Positions 7,537-15,073 of a stretch of 24,764 nucleotides of DNA are shown piece by piece. The notes below the pieces were generated by a model. That model was not told the DNA's origin, ran no database searches, and saw only the letters and a program-made list of their open reading frames with translations. A program made the translations under genes and the position numbers. The stretch's first letter is position 1, and each line of letters begins with the position of its first letter. Source of the DNA: JAFMIT01 sp049421205 (GTDB taxonomy: Bacteria; Actinomycetota; Actinomycetes; S36-B12; UBA5976); NCBI GenBank assembly GCA_049421205.1, contig JBMSMQ010000015.1, positions 1 through 24,764 on the forward strand. Reading direction: 5' to 3'.

Positions 7537-7983
7537 CTATCTCTTTTCGAAGTCAGAAATTTGACCAATACGACGAACGTGGCGCTCGACGTTACTGAAT
7601 GGAGTTTTCAGAAACGCATCAACTATTGCGAACGCTGTATCTCTATCATGCATCCGTGCACCAAGTCCCAGCACATTTGCGTTGTTATGTTCCCGCGCGA
7701 GCTTGGCAATCTCAACACTCCAGGCAAGTGCTGCTCGGATACCTGAAACTTTGTTTGCAGCAATCTGTTCACCGTTTCCAGATCCACCAATCACAATTCC
7801 TAAACTGTCTGAATCTTCTGCCACTGCCTGAGCCGCTGCAATACAAAAAGCAGGATAGTCATCTTCTGCATCGTAGCTGTGTGCGCCATGATCTATCACT
7901 TCATAACCCTTTGACTCTAAGTAAGCAACTAAATCATTCTTAAAATCAAAACCGGCATGATCTGTACCAACATGAATTTTCAT
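7537..7983 (-). CDS. rpiB: Ribose-5-phosphate isomerase B
   Basis: Interconverts ribose 5-phosphate and ribulose 5-phosphate in the non-oxidative pentose phosphate pathway. The 148-residue product matches the family closely: GTDHAGFDFK at the N-terminus, DDYPAFCIAAA, the phosphate loop GGSGNGEQIAANK, and the AREHNNANVLGLGARMH block. The catalytic base is Glu72 in GGSGNGE, as in the mycobacterial enzyme, rather than the Cys of E. coli RpiB. Family length is normal. It starts 6 bases after the stop of the DsbA-like gene, so they are cotranscribed; this rpiB/Rv2466c-like pairing is also seen in M. tuberculosis (Rv2465c/Rv2466c). Very sure of function. Confidence 0.97.
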   Translation of the reverse strand: MKIHVGTDHAGFDFKNDLVAYLESKGYEVIDHGAHSYDAEDDYPAFCIAAAQAVAEDSDSLGIVIGGSGNGEQIAANKVSGIRAALAWSVEIAKLAREHNNANVLGLGARMHDRDTAFAIVDAFLKTPFSNVERHVRRIGQISDFEKR

Positions 7984-7989
7984 TTGCCC

Positions 7990-8610
7990 TCAATCAAAAA
8001 TAGGTCCGACAGTGCGGGAGCGTTTTAATTCAAAGAATCCGGGTGTTTGACTGACGAGCAGCACTCCATCCCAAAGTTTTCCTGCGGCCTCACCTTTTGG
8101 TGCTGGGCTAATCACCGGCCCAAAGAATGCAGTACCAGCAACATGAATGACTGGTGTTCCAACGTCTGTGCCAACAGGTAACATTCCACGGTTATGACTT
8201 TCTCTCAAAAGTTCATCAACCTCAGTTGAAGCCCAGACATTGATGCACTCTGCATCTGCGCCAACTTCGGATAACGCCTCAATGACAGTTTCTCGTAGTT
8301 GGTCGGGGTTCTCTTTCTGAAAACCTTTTTTCTCGAGATGAATTCTTCTACCGATTGCGGTGTATAGCGGAAGCACAATTTCTTGTCCATGAACTTCCCG
8401 TGCTTTGATAATGGTTCTCACAGGTCCCCACGACTCCTGCATATGTCGCTTATATTCCTCGGAGAAGTCACGGCCTTCATTGAGTACAGAGAGTGACATC
8501 ACGTGAAATTCAACTTCAACATCCCGAACATTCATAACTTCGAGCATCCAACGAGAGGTCATCCACGCCCACGGGCATACTGGGTCAAAAAAGAATTCTG
8601 CTTTTTCCAT
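7990..8610 (-). CDS. DsbA-family (Rv2466c-like) mycothiol-dependent oxidoreductase
   Basis: Thioredoxin-fold protein of 206 residues from the start at 8610 (MEKAEFFFDP). The frame extends upstream to 8691, but that part resembles no family member and would run over the pepN start. The active-site motif is CPWA (Cys12, Ala15), where M. tuberculosis Rv2466c has CPWC. Conserved blocks such as MTSRWMLEV, FHVMSLSVLNE, VGTPVIHVAGTAFFGPV and the C-terminal FFELKR identify the family. Rv2466c is a mycothiol-dependent reductase linked to oxidative stress, so mycothiol is the expected partner thiol. It is first in a unit with rpiB and the nuclease and divergent from pepN across 61 bases, as in M. tuberculosis. 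Physiological substrate unknown. Confidence 0.88.
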   Translation of the reverse strand: MEKAEFFFDPVCPWAWMTSRWMLEVMNVRDVEVEFHVMSLSVLNEGRDFSEEYKRHMQESWGPVRTIIKAREVHGQEIVLPLYTAIGRRIHLEKKGFQKENPDQLRETVIEALSEVGADAECINVWASTEVDELLRESHNRGMLPVGTDVGTPVIHVAGTAFFGPVISPAPKGEAAGKLWDGVLLVSQTPGFFELKRSRTVGPIFD

Positions 8611-8671
8611 AAGCCCACTATTCCACGCGATAGGTAGAAGTGTGAGAATTCGCCCCGACGAAAGGAATAAC

Positions 8672-11218
8672 GTGTCCTCAGAGAATCTCACCCGAGCGGA
8701 ATGTGCCGAAAGATCAAGTTTGGTTTCATCGAAGAGCTATGTTGTAAAACTTGATTTACGTGATGTGAACAATAGCGACACATTCAACTCCCACACCACC
8801 GTTACTTTTAGTGGAACTGATGGAAGTTCGAGTTGGATAGATCTGATAGCACCTGAGGTAATACGAATAACGCTCAATGGTGAAGTTCTCGACCTCTCAC
8901 TCTTTGATGGCTTTCGAATCCAACTGCCGAATCTCAAATCTGAAAATGTCCTTGAAGTCGAGGCAACCTGTCAATATTCAATCACTGGTGAAGGACTTCA
9001 CAAATTTAGAGATCCTGCAGATGATGAAATTTATCTTTACTCACAATTCGAAATTGCCGATGCTAGACGAGTGTTTGCGTGTTTTGATCAACCAGATTTA
9101 AAAGCGACCTTTGCATTTGAAGTGAGTGCACCATCGCATTGGAAGGTATTCAGTAACACCACAGCTAAAATCACTGATGTCGAGAATGGCAAACTGCACG
9201 TTTTCAAACCAACTCCACGAATCTCCACCTATATCACCGCTATATGTGCTGGAAACTACTACGGAGTTGAAGATTCCTATACTGGCAAATTCGGCACATA
9301 TCCCCTTGGACTCTACTGTAGACAATCACTTTCTGAATTTCTTGATGCAGAGGATATGTTCCTCATTACCAAACAAGGCTTTGGTGTTTTTGAAAACGCA
9401 TTTGATCTTGGTTATCCATTTGAGAAGTACGACCAAATCATTGTTCCGGAATTCAACGCAGGTGCGATGGAAAATGCTGGCTGTGTAACGTTCTATGAAG
9501 GTGTGATTTACCGTTCACGTGCCACAGATCACGAGCGCGAATTTCGAAGCAACACCATCCTTCACGAGATGGCCCATATGTGGTTTGGTGATCTTGTCAC
9601 CATGAAGTGGTGGGATGACTTATGGTTGAACGAATCCTTCGCGGAGTGGGCGTCGTATTACGCAAACAATGCGGGTACCAGGTTCAAGCAAGCCTGGACT
9701 GCATTTATGGTTGACAGAAAACTTTGGGCATACCGAGAAGATCAACTTTCAGGAACGCATCCAATTGCAACAGATATGGTGGATCTTGACACAGTAGAAG
9801 TGAATTTTGATGGAATCACCTATGCAAAAGGTGCGTCTACTTTGCGTCAACTTGTTGCCTTTGTCGGTGAAGTAGATTTCATGAAAGGTATCTCTGCATA
9901 TTTCAAGAAGCACGCATGGGGTAATACGGAACTCAAGGATCTCCTTCACGAACTAGAACTTGCAAGTGGTCGAGATCTTTCAGGGTTTACGAAATCGTGG
10001 CTGCAGACATCGGGAGTGAACTTGATGTATCCAGAGATTGAACTTGACGATGATGGCACCTACAAGAAAGTTCTCATCAAACAACTTCCTCCACTTGAGC
10101 CGGCCGGGCTCACTCCAGAATTACGAACACATCGAATGGCAATCGGCCTCTACAACAACACCTCATCGGGACTCACGCGCACGAACAAAGTTGAGATCGA
10201 TGTTTCTGGCGCCGAAACTGTAGTTGAGAAATTAACGGGCGTAACTCAACCTGATTTGTTGCTTTTGAATGATGAGGATCTCACCTTCAGCAAGATCCGA
10301 CTTGATGCTCGCTCTCTCAAGACTGCAGTTGAATCTACGGGTGATATTCCAGACTCACTCCCGCGGGCATTGTTGCTTTCTGCCGCCTGGGACATGACAC
10401 GGGATGCCGAGATGAGCACTGGTGATTTCATCAAACTCGTTGAACGAGCGCTTCCTAAAGAAACCTTCATTCCAATTATTCAGAGAGTGCTCGTGCAATT
10501 GCGTACAGCAGCACAGCTCTATTCACATCCAACAAAACGTGAGCAACATCTTTCAAATCTTGCAGATACATTTTTAGATTGGGCTCAATCATTTGAACAA
10601 GAAAGCGATGCACAATTCGCTGCTGCGAAGAACTTTGTGGCTATTGCTAGAACTGAGAAACAACTTGATGTTGTAGCGAAGTTATACAGTGAAGAAATGA
10701 CTATCCCTGGTATCAAAGTTGACACGGATTTTCGTTGGCTTCTGCTCGATCGCCTCGTTCAAGTTGGGAAAGCTGGAGTGAGTGAAATTGAAGCTGAAGA
10801 AGCCCGCGATAAAACTTCAACCGGTAGGAACAATGCAGCAAAAGCAAAAGCTGCAATTCCGACAATAGAAGCGAAAGCAAAAGCATGGACAAGCATTATG
10901 AAGGATGAATCGCTATCCAATGATGTCTTGAATGCCACAGTCATGGGATTCTATAACCCTGATCACAAAGAACTACTCGTCGAATATGTGGATAAATATT
11001 TCGACATATTGCCAAGTATTTGGTCAAGTCGATCAAACGAGATTGCCCAGACAATTACTTTGGGACTTTATCCAATGTATCAGTTTGACGAGAGTACAGT
11101 GAACAAAACAGAAGCGTTTCTTTCAACTGCTGATGTTCCGCACGGTTGCAAGCGACTCGTTGGTGATGGAAAAGACGGACTAGTTCGAGCACTTAAGTGT
11201 CAGCAGGCTGACGCTTAG
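8672..11218 (+). CDS. pepN: Aminopeptidase N (M1 family zinc metallopeptidase)
   Basis: Cytoplasmic zinc aminopeptidase that trims N-terminal residues from peptides, a natural follow-up to Clp proteolysis. From the chosen GTG the product is 848 residues. It has the exopeptidase motif GAMENAG (264-270) and the zinc site HEMAH (298-302) with the third ligand Glu321 in NES, exactly the HExxH-18-E spacing. A C-terminal ERAP1-like helical domain follows. The GTG at 8672 is preferred over the ATG at 8642 because AAAGGA lies 5 bases upstream and because VSSENLTRAECAERSSL matches the usual actinobacterial N-terminus (NLTR..A.ERA). The TAG stop overlaps the stop of the small membrane protein gene. Mycobacterial equivalent: Rv2467. 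Confidence 0.96.
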   Translation: MSSENLTRAECAERSSLVSSKSYVVKLDLRDVNNSDTFNSHTTVTFSGTDGSSSWIDLIAPEVIRITLNGEVLDLSLFDGFRIQLPNLKSENVLEVEATCQYSITGEGLHKFRDPADDEIYLYSQFEIADARRVFACFDQPDLKATFAFEVSAPSHWKVFSNTTAKITDVENGKLHVFKPTPRISTYITAICAGNYYGVEDSYTGKFGTYPLGLYCRQSLSEFLDAEDMFLITKQGFGVFENAFDLGYPFEKYDQIIVPEFNAGAMENAGCVTFYEGVIYRSRATDHEREFRSNTILHEMAHMWFGDLVTMKWWDDLWLNESFAEWASYYANNAGTRFKQAWTAFMVDRKLWAYREDQLSGTHPIATDMVDLDTVEVNFDGITYAKGASTLRQLVAFVGEVDFMKGISAYFKKHAWGNTELKDLLHELELASGRDLSGFTKSWLQTSGVNLMYPEIELDDDGTYKKVLIKQLPPLEPAGLTPELRTHRMAIGLYNNTSSGLTRTNKVEIDVSGAETVVEKLTGVTQPDLLLLNDEDLTFSKIRLDARSLKTAVESTGDIPDSLPRALLLSAAWDMTRDAEMSTGDFIKLVERALPKETFIPIIQRVLVQLRTAAQLYSHPTKREQHLSNLADTFLDWAQSFEQESDAQFAAAKNFVAIARTEKQLDVVAKLYSEEMTIPGIKVDTDFRWLLLDRLVQVGKAGVSEIEAEEARDKTSTGRNNAAKAKAAIPTIEAKAKAWTSIMKDESLSNDVLNATVMGFYNPDHKELLVEYVDKYFDILPSIWSSRSNEIAQTITLGLYPMYQFDESTVNKTEAFLSTADVPHGCKRLVGDGKDGLVRALKCQQADA

Positions 11219-11469
11219 TTTTTTGGTTGCGGGTTCCAGTTCTCACCAGTTTGTGGGAAGTTGATTCTGCGCCATTTTGGAATTGACCACAGTAGCCAAA
11301 TCAACAACCAAACCAGAGCTGGCATTCCAAGAAACCAGAACAGTGTTTCAACTACGGTTAAACCTTCGCCGGCTTCAGTGCCTGCATCAGGAATAATCTC
11401 AGCGAACGCTGGGGTTTGAAGAAAACTAAAAAGAAGTGTTAGAGGAAATATCTTTTTCATAGGGCCCAT
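11215..11469 (-). CDS. Small membrane protein of unknown function
   Basis: An 84-residue product. The N-terminal segment (about residues 4-23, KKIFPLTLLFSFLQTPAFA) resembles a signal peptide ending in AFA. A polar stretch DAGTEAGEGL follows, then a strong transmembrane helix (about 42-64, TLFWFLGMPALVWLLIWLLW) and a basic, Trp-rich tail (SIPKWRRINFP...ENWNPQP). The predicted mature protein is a single-pass inner-membrane protein with a cytoplasmic tail, or a two-helix protein if the signal is uncleaved. The first ATG is favoured by a GGTGA 9 bases upstream, which overlaps the malQ stop; the ATG at 11460 is an alternative. It lies 9 bases downstream of malQ. I do not recognise the family with certainty. 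Coding status is supported by the clean topology and tight spacing. Confidence 0.75.
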   Translation of the reverse strand: MGPMKKIFPLTLLFSFLQTPAFAEIIPDAGTEAGEGLTVVETLFWFLGMPALVWLLIWLLWSIPKWRRINFPQTGENWNPQPKN

Positions 11470-11478
11470 TCTAACTTT

Positions 11479-13650
11479 TCACCAATGTCGACGGTGATTC
11501 AAAGCCGCTATGAGACGTTCGGCTCGGTCAACCACTGCTGGTGAATTTTCGAGTTGCTCTAGTAAAAACGCCTGCCCGTCGGGGTGACAGGTGGGCACTC
11601 TCCAATTTGGATACTCTTGATCGGTCCCTGGCTGATTCTGCGCTTTCACATCACCAATCAGGTCTGGCACAGCAACTGCTACAAGTTTGCATGGTGTGTG
11701 AGCAAGGACGCGGTGATATGCCTCAATGAGTTGCTGCACACTTGGTGGTTTTCTCCAGGACACTTCCTCCAAATAACCACGTGTTTTCAACAATGCTTCC
11801 CATTGCGCTTGGTCTCGTCGGTGATCTGCCCATTCATCTTCTACATCGCGAGCAAGTAGCCCAAGGCTTTGTCGCATTCGAATATGTTCCCCATCAATAA
11901 ATCCAGCAGTTGGCGGAATATCGTGCACAGTCACTGTACCAAAACACAAACTTCTCCAATGCTCTGGCACTCGCGGCCCATCCCCTTCTTTTTCAAACCA
12001 CAAGATTGATGTGCCGAGGATTCCACGCGATTCAAGGTAACGTTGAATCCAGGGCTCAACTGTTCCTAAATCTTCTCCAACAACAAATGCGCCGACTCGC
12101 ATTGCTTCAAGTGCAAGAATTCCAACCAGTGCTTCATGGTCATATTTGACATATGTTCCTTCAGCAGCACTTAATCCAAGTGGAATCCACCACAACCGAA
12201 ATAGACCAAGTGCATGATCGACTCTGATTCCCCCAGAATGTCGCAGGATTGTTCGCAACATATCTCGATATGGAATGTAGGCGGCAGCTTCGAGTGCATC
12301 TGGTCGCCAGGGTGGTTGGGACCAATCTTGGCCAAGTTGATTGAACTGATCTGGTGGCGCACCAACCGACACCGAAGTTGCAAGCACATCTCGAAGTGCC
12401 CACGCATCAGATCCTTCAGGATGAACTCCTACTGCTAAATCATGAACAATACCCGCATTCATCCCTGCAGCTTTCGCAGCGGCTTGGGCCTGGGCAAATT
12501 GTTCATCAAGTAACCATTGGAGTTTTTCATAAAAATCAATCCTCGATCCATTCTTTTTCTTAAAAGAACTGATGTCAGATGAGGTCGGTGTTGCTAACCC
12601 CTTTGGCCACTTCTCTATGGTGATGCCATATTGCTCGGCAATCGTGCACCAGAGTGCAAAGAGTTCAAGTCCTTCGCCTTCGGATTTTTTATACGCGTCA
12701 AATGCACTTTGACGAACATTCGACAATGGATCTTGTAGAAGAATTTCAAGTGCTGATTTTTTCGCAGTCCAGACAGCATCCCGATCAAGGAGGTCACTTG
12801 TCGCATTCATTGGTTTCACCCGTTGGGCAAGTTCTTCAATTTTCTTCCGTGACTTCGCATCTATCTTCATGAATTCTGGGATTGTTTCAATACTGAGATA
12901 GATGGGATTGAAGAATCGTCTCGTTGCGGGAAGGTACGGACTTGGAGCCATGGGAGCTGAAACTTCTGCAGCATGCATTGGGTTTACTAAAACAAATCCG
13001 GCTCCTTGTTTTCCACCCCATTGACTCAACGTCGCAAGATCTCTCAAATCTCCAATACCCCAGGAGTGTTCAGAACGAGTCGCATACATCTGCGCCATCA
13101 ACCCCCAGGTTTTGCGATCTCTCATCTTTGATGGAAGTTCGAGATACGAAGGAGTTACCACTAAGACGCTACTTGCAGTCATTGGATTTTTAGGGTCAGC
13201 CTCACTAATTGCAGTAATCGTATGCCAGCCGAGTGGGAGATCACTTTTTGTTGCAAACGTGGCTTCACCTACGAGTGAGCCATCAATCATTCGTGGTGGA
13301 ATATATCGATCAACTTGGGCGAGAGGTTGCCTTCCACCCTGCTCTAAATCAACCCACACAACTACTGGCGCACCATCTGGTACGTGCACTTGAAAATGTT
13401 TCTCTTCACCTTGTTTACACACTACAACGTGAGGAAGCATTCGCCTCCACGCATCATTGTTGATTCGATCCCAGGCTGCCTTTCGACCCTGTGCAGTTTT
13501 CACATCGACTTTAAGTGCTGCAAGTACTTTTTCGAGAGTCAACTGAGAAATCGCAACGTGATTACCGCTTTGATCAAAGTATTCAGTTGCAACGCCCAGA
13601 GCATGAGCGAGCTCTACTACTTCGGGATGCGGCGCTTGCCATATTGCCAT
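11479..13650 (-). CDS. malQ: 4-alpha-glucanotransferase (amylomaltase, GH77)
   Basis: Transfers alpha-1,4-glucan segments between maltodextrins and releases glucose, in cytoplasmic maltose/glycogen metabolism. The 723-residue product is the longer actinobacterial form with an N-terminal extension domain (about 1-170) before the GH77 barrel. Landmarks are GLMAQMYATRSEHSWGIGD (183-201), the 410s loop with GAPPDQFNQLGQDW (430-443), the nucleophile Asp478 in GIRVDH, the acid/base Glu526 in VVGEDLGT, and Asp577 in TVHDIPP. The start is the family-typical ATG with AAGGA upstream. It is divergent from mscS across 67 bases and followed by a small membrane protein. It probably cooperates with the alpha-glucosidase at 15074-16831, although the two are on opposite strands. 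Confidence 0.95.
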   Translation of the reverse strand: MAIWQAPHPEVVELAHALGVATEYFDQSGNHVAISQLTLEKVLAALKVDVKTAQGRKAAWDRINNDAWRRMLPHVVVCKQGEEKHFQVHVPDGAPVVVWVDLEQGGRQPLAQVDRYIPPRMIDGSLVGEATFATKSDLPLGWHTITAISEADPKNPMTASSVLVVTPSYLELPSKMRDRKTWGLMAQMYATRSEHSWGIGDLRDLATLSQWGGKQGAGFVLVNPMHAAEVSAPMAPSPYLPATRRFFNPIYLSIETIPEFMKIDAKSRKKIEELAQRVKPMNATSDLLDRDAVWTAKKSALEILLQDPLSNVRQSAFDAYKKSEGEGLELFALWCTIAEQYGITIEKWPKGLATPTSSDISSFKKKNGSRIDFYEKLQWLLDEQFAQAQAAAKAAGMNAGIVHDLAVGVHPEGSDAWALRDVLATSVSVGAPPDQFNQLGQDWSQPPWRPDALEAAAYIPYRDMLRTILRHSGGIRVDHALGLFRLWWIPLGLSAAEGTYVKYDHEALVGILALEAMRVGAFVVGEDLGTVEPWIQRYLESRGILGTSILWFEKEGDGPRVPEHWRSLCFGTVTVHDIPPTAGFIDGEHIRMRQSLGLLARDVEDEWADHRRDQAQWEALLKTRGYLEEVSWRKPPSVQQLIEAYHRVLAHTPCKLVAVAVPDLIGDVKAQNQPGTDQEYPNWRVPTCHPDGQAFLLEQLENSPAVVDRAERLIAALNHRRHW

Positions 13651-13661
13651 CAGGTCAATCC

Positions 13662-13690
13662 TTGTTCGTCCACTAGGCGTAGGGTATGTT
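13662..13690 (+). promoter_or_regulatory. Candidate sigma-70-type promoter for mscS-glbO-aglA
   Basis: TTGTTC (13662-13667) and TATGTT (13685-13690) are separated by 17 bases, the ideal spacing. They lie 28 bases before the mscS ATG in the 67-base divergent gap with malQ. The match to consensus is moderate in both hexamers. Confidence 0.42.
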
Positions 13691-13717
13691 TTGGGTCAAC
13701 CCCATTAAGGTATCACT

Positions 13718-14632
13718 ATGACTCTCTTCCTGAAGACCAGTGGATTTATGGCATTTTTGGAGAGCCTGCCTGCCTTCATCTTGATAAGTCTTCTTGTTGC
13801 CGCGAGTACTGATTTCGTCGTTGGCCGAATTATTAAAAGGACCGTTTCGAAAGCAGCAAAGTCGGCCCAGCGTGAACGACTTGGTAGTGAGAAGAAGAAT
13901 GCTCGGACTGCTGAACTCACCGATTTACTCATGGGAGAACGACGCGAACAGCGTGCTGAGTCGATTGGATCTCTACTTCGAAGTTTCATGAAGTTGATGA
14001 TTTGGGGAACTTCCCTCTTAGTCATTCTTACCCGGCTTGGCATTGAAATTGGTCCACTTCTTGCAAGTGCCGGTGTGGTTGGCGTTGCGCTTGGATTTGG
14101 TGCGCAAACCCTTGTGAAAGATTATCTTGCAGGTATCTTTTTGATTATTGAAGATCAATTTGGTGTTGGCGATGTTGTAGATCTTGGAGATGCAACGGGA
14201 ACAGTTGAAGAGATTCGACTACGAACCACTCGAGTTCGCGACTTGTCTGGCGTCGTCTGGTACATCAGAAACGGTGAGATCATCCGCGTAGCAAACAAGA
14301 GCCAAGGCTGGACGATGGCGTCCGTTGAACTACCAGTTGCATATGACGAGAATCTCGAACGCATTCGTGATCTTGTCGCGCAGGTTGGAATTGCAATGGA
14401 TGAAGATCCACAATTCGACGATATTTTGCTCAGCAAACCTGAATTTGCTGGAGTTGAATCGGTAAGTGGTGAAGCGGTGTTCATACGAATTTTTGCTAAA
14501 GCCGCACCACAACAGCAAGTAGCACTTGCCCGTGCAATCAGAGAACGAATGAAACTCGCATTCGATGAAGCAGGGGTAAAAGTTCCGATTATTGCAAGAC
14601 CATTTCAACAACAACCACCTAAAGCTCAATGA
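13718..14632 (+). CDS. mscS: MscS-family small-conductance mechanosensitive channel
   Basis: Inner-membrane channel that opens under membrane tension and releases solutes during hypo-osmotic shock. The 304-residue product has a first transmembrane helix near residues 17-36, a charged loop (about 40-88, rich in Arg/Lys/Glu), a second helix near 91-111, and the pore-lining third helix (LLASAGVVGVALGFGAQTLVKDYLAGIFLIIE, about 112-143). The glycine/alanine pattern of that helix is diagnostic. The beta and alpha/beta cytoplasmic domains follow (DQFGVGDVVDLGDATGTVEEIRLRTTRVRD...). AAGG lies 8 bases before the ATG. The stop overlaps the globin start (ATGA), indicating translational coupling. Gene symbol is by family; the exact paralogue class is not determined. 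Confidence 0.92.
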   Translation: MTLFLKTSGFMAFLESLPAFILISLLVAASTDFVVGRIIKRTVSKAAKSAQRERLGSEKKNARTAELTDLLMGERREQRAESIGSLLRSFMKLMIWGTSLLVILTRLGIEIGPLLASAGVVGVALGFGAQTLVKDYLAGIFLIIEDQFGVGDVVDLGDATGTVEEIRLRTTRVRDLSGVVWYIRNGEIIRVANKSQGWTMASVELPVAYDENLERIRDLVAQVGIAMDEDPQFDDILLSKPEFAGVESVSGEAVFIRIFAKAAPQQQVALARAIRERMKLAFDEAGVKVPIIARPFQQQPPKAQ

Positions 14633-15054
14633 TCGAAACAATGTACGACCGGCTTGGCGGTGAACCTTTCTTTCGTGCGCTCGTGAGCGATTTCTATGAC
14701 GGTGTGAAAACTGACCCACTCTTACGTCCAATGTATCCAGAATCTGATCTTGATGGGGCAATCGAGCGATTAACACTATTTTTGATGCAATATTGGGGTG
14801 GGCCAGAAACCTATTCAGAATTGCGTGGGCATCCGAGACTTCGTATGCGCCATGCTGCATTTGAAATCGATATCAAGGCAAAAGATGCCTGGCTAACTCA
14901 TATGCAGAAAGCACTTGATAACCGACACCTTCAGGCAGATCTTGATGCAGAGATTCGCACCTATCTCGTGAATACCGCAAATTTCTTGGTCAATACACAA
15001 TCACCTGAAGTCAGAGCCATCACACCAGAAACTACCATCAAACCATTACCCTAA
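14629..15054 (+). CDS. glbO: Group II truncated haemoglobin (GlbO-like)
   Basis: Small haem protein of 141 residues binding oxygen and related diatomic ligands. The key residues fall at the same positions as in M. tuberculosis GlbO as I recall it: proximal His75 (RLRMRHAAF), TyrB10 = Tyr23 (SDFYDGV), TyrCD1 = Tyr36 (RPMYPE) and TrpG8 = Trp88 (DAWLTHM). The blocks LRRMYPE-like, FLMQYWGGP and YSELRGHPRLRMRH are highly typical. It overlaps the mscS stop by 4 bases (ATGA) and is followed by aglA after 19 bases, matching the mycobacterial glbO-aglA order (Rv2470-Rv2471). Roles in respiration or nitrosative/oxidative stress are proposed for the family; the one here is not shown by the sequence. Confidence 0.96.
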   Translation: MIETMYDRLGGEPFFRALVSDFYDGVKTDPLLRPMYPESDLDGAIERLTLFLMQYWGGPETYSELRGHPRLRMRHAAFEIDIKAKDAWLTHMQKALDNRHLQADLDAEIRTYLVNTANFLVNTQSPEVRAITPETTIKPLP

Positions 15055-15073
15055 TCATCTACAAAGGAGATAC

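Noticed and set aside
8642..8671. ATG at 8642 as the pepN start
   Set aside because: The GTG at 8672 has a good AAAGGA upstream and matches the usual N-terminus; the extra ten residues do not.
8611..8691. Upstream extension of the DsbA-like gene to 8691
   Set aside because: The extra 27 residues do not resemble the family and would overlap the pepN ribosome-binding site and start; MEKAEFFFDP at 8610 matches the family N-terminus.
11401..11412. AGCGAACGCT as a third ClgR-like site
   Set aside because: It lacks the GTTCGC-N5-GCGAAC layout and lies inside a coding region.
14330..14860. 176-residue minus-strand frame across the mscS-glbO junction
   Set aside because: Antisense to two clear genes; composition is unlike a real protein and no upstream signal is seen.
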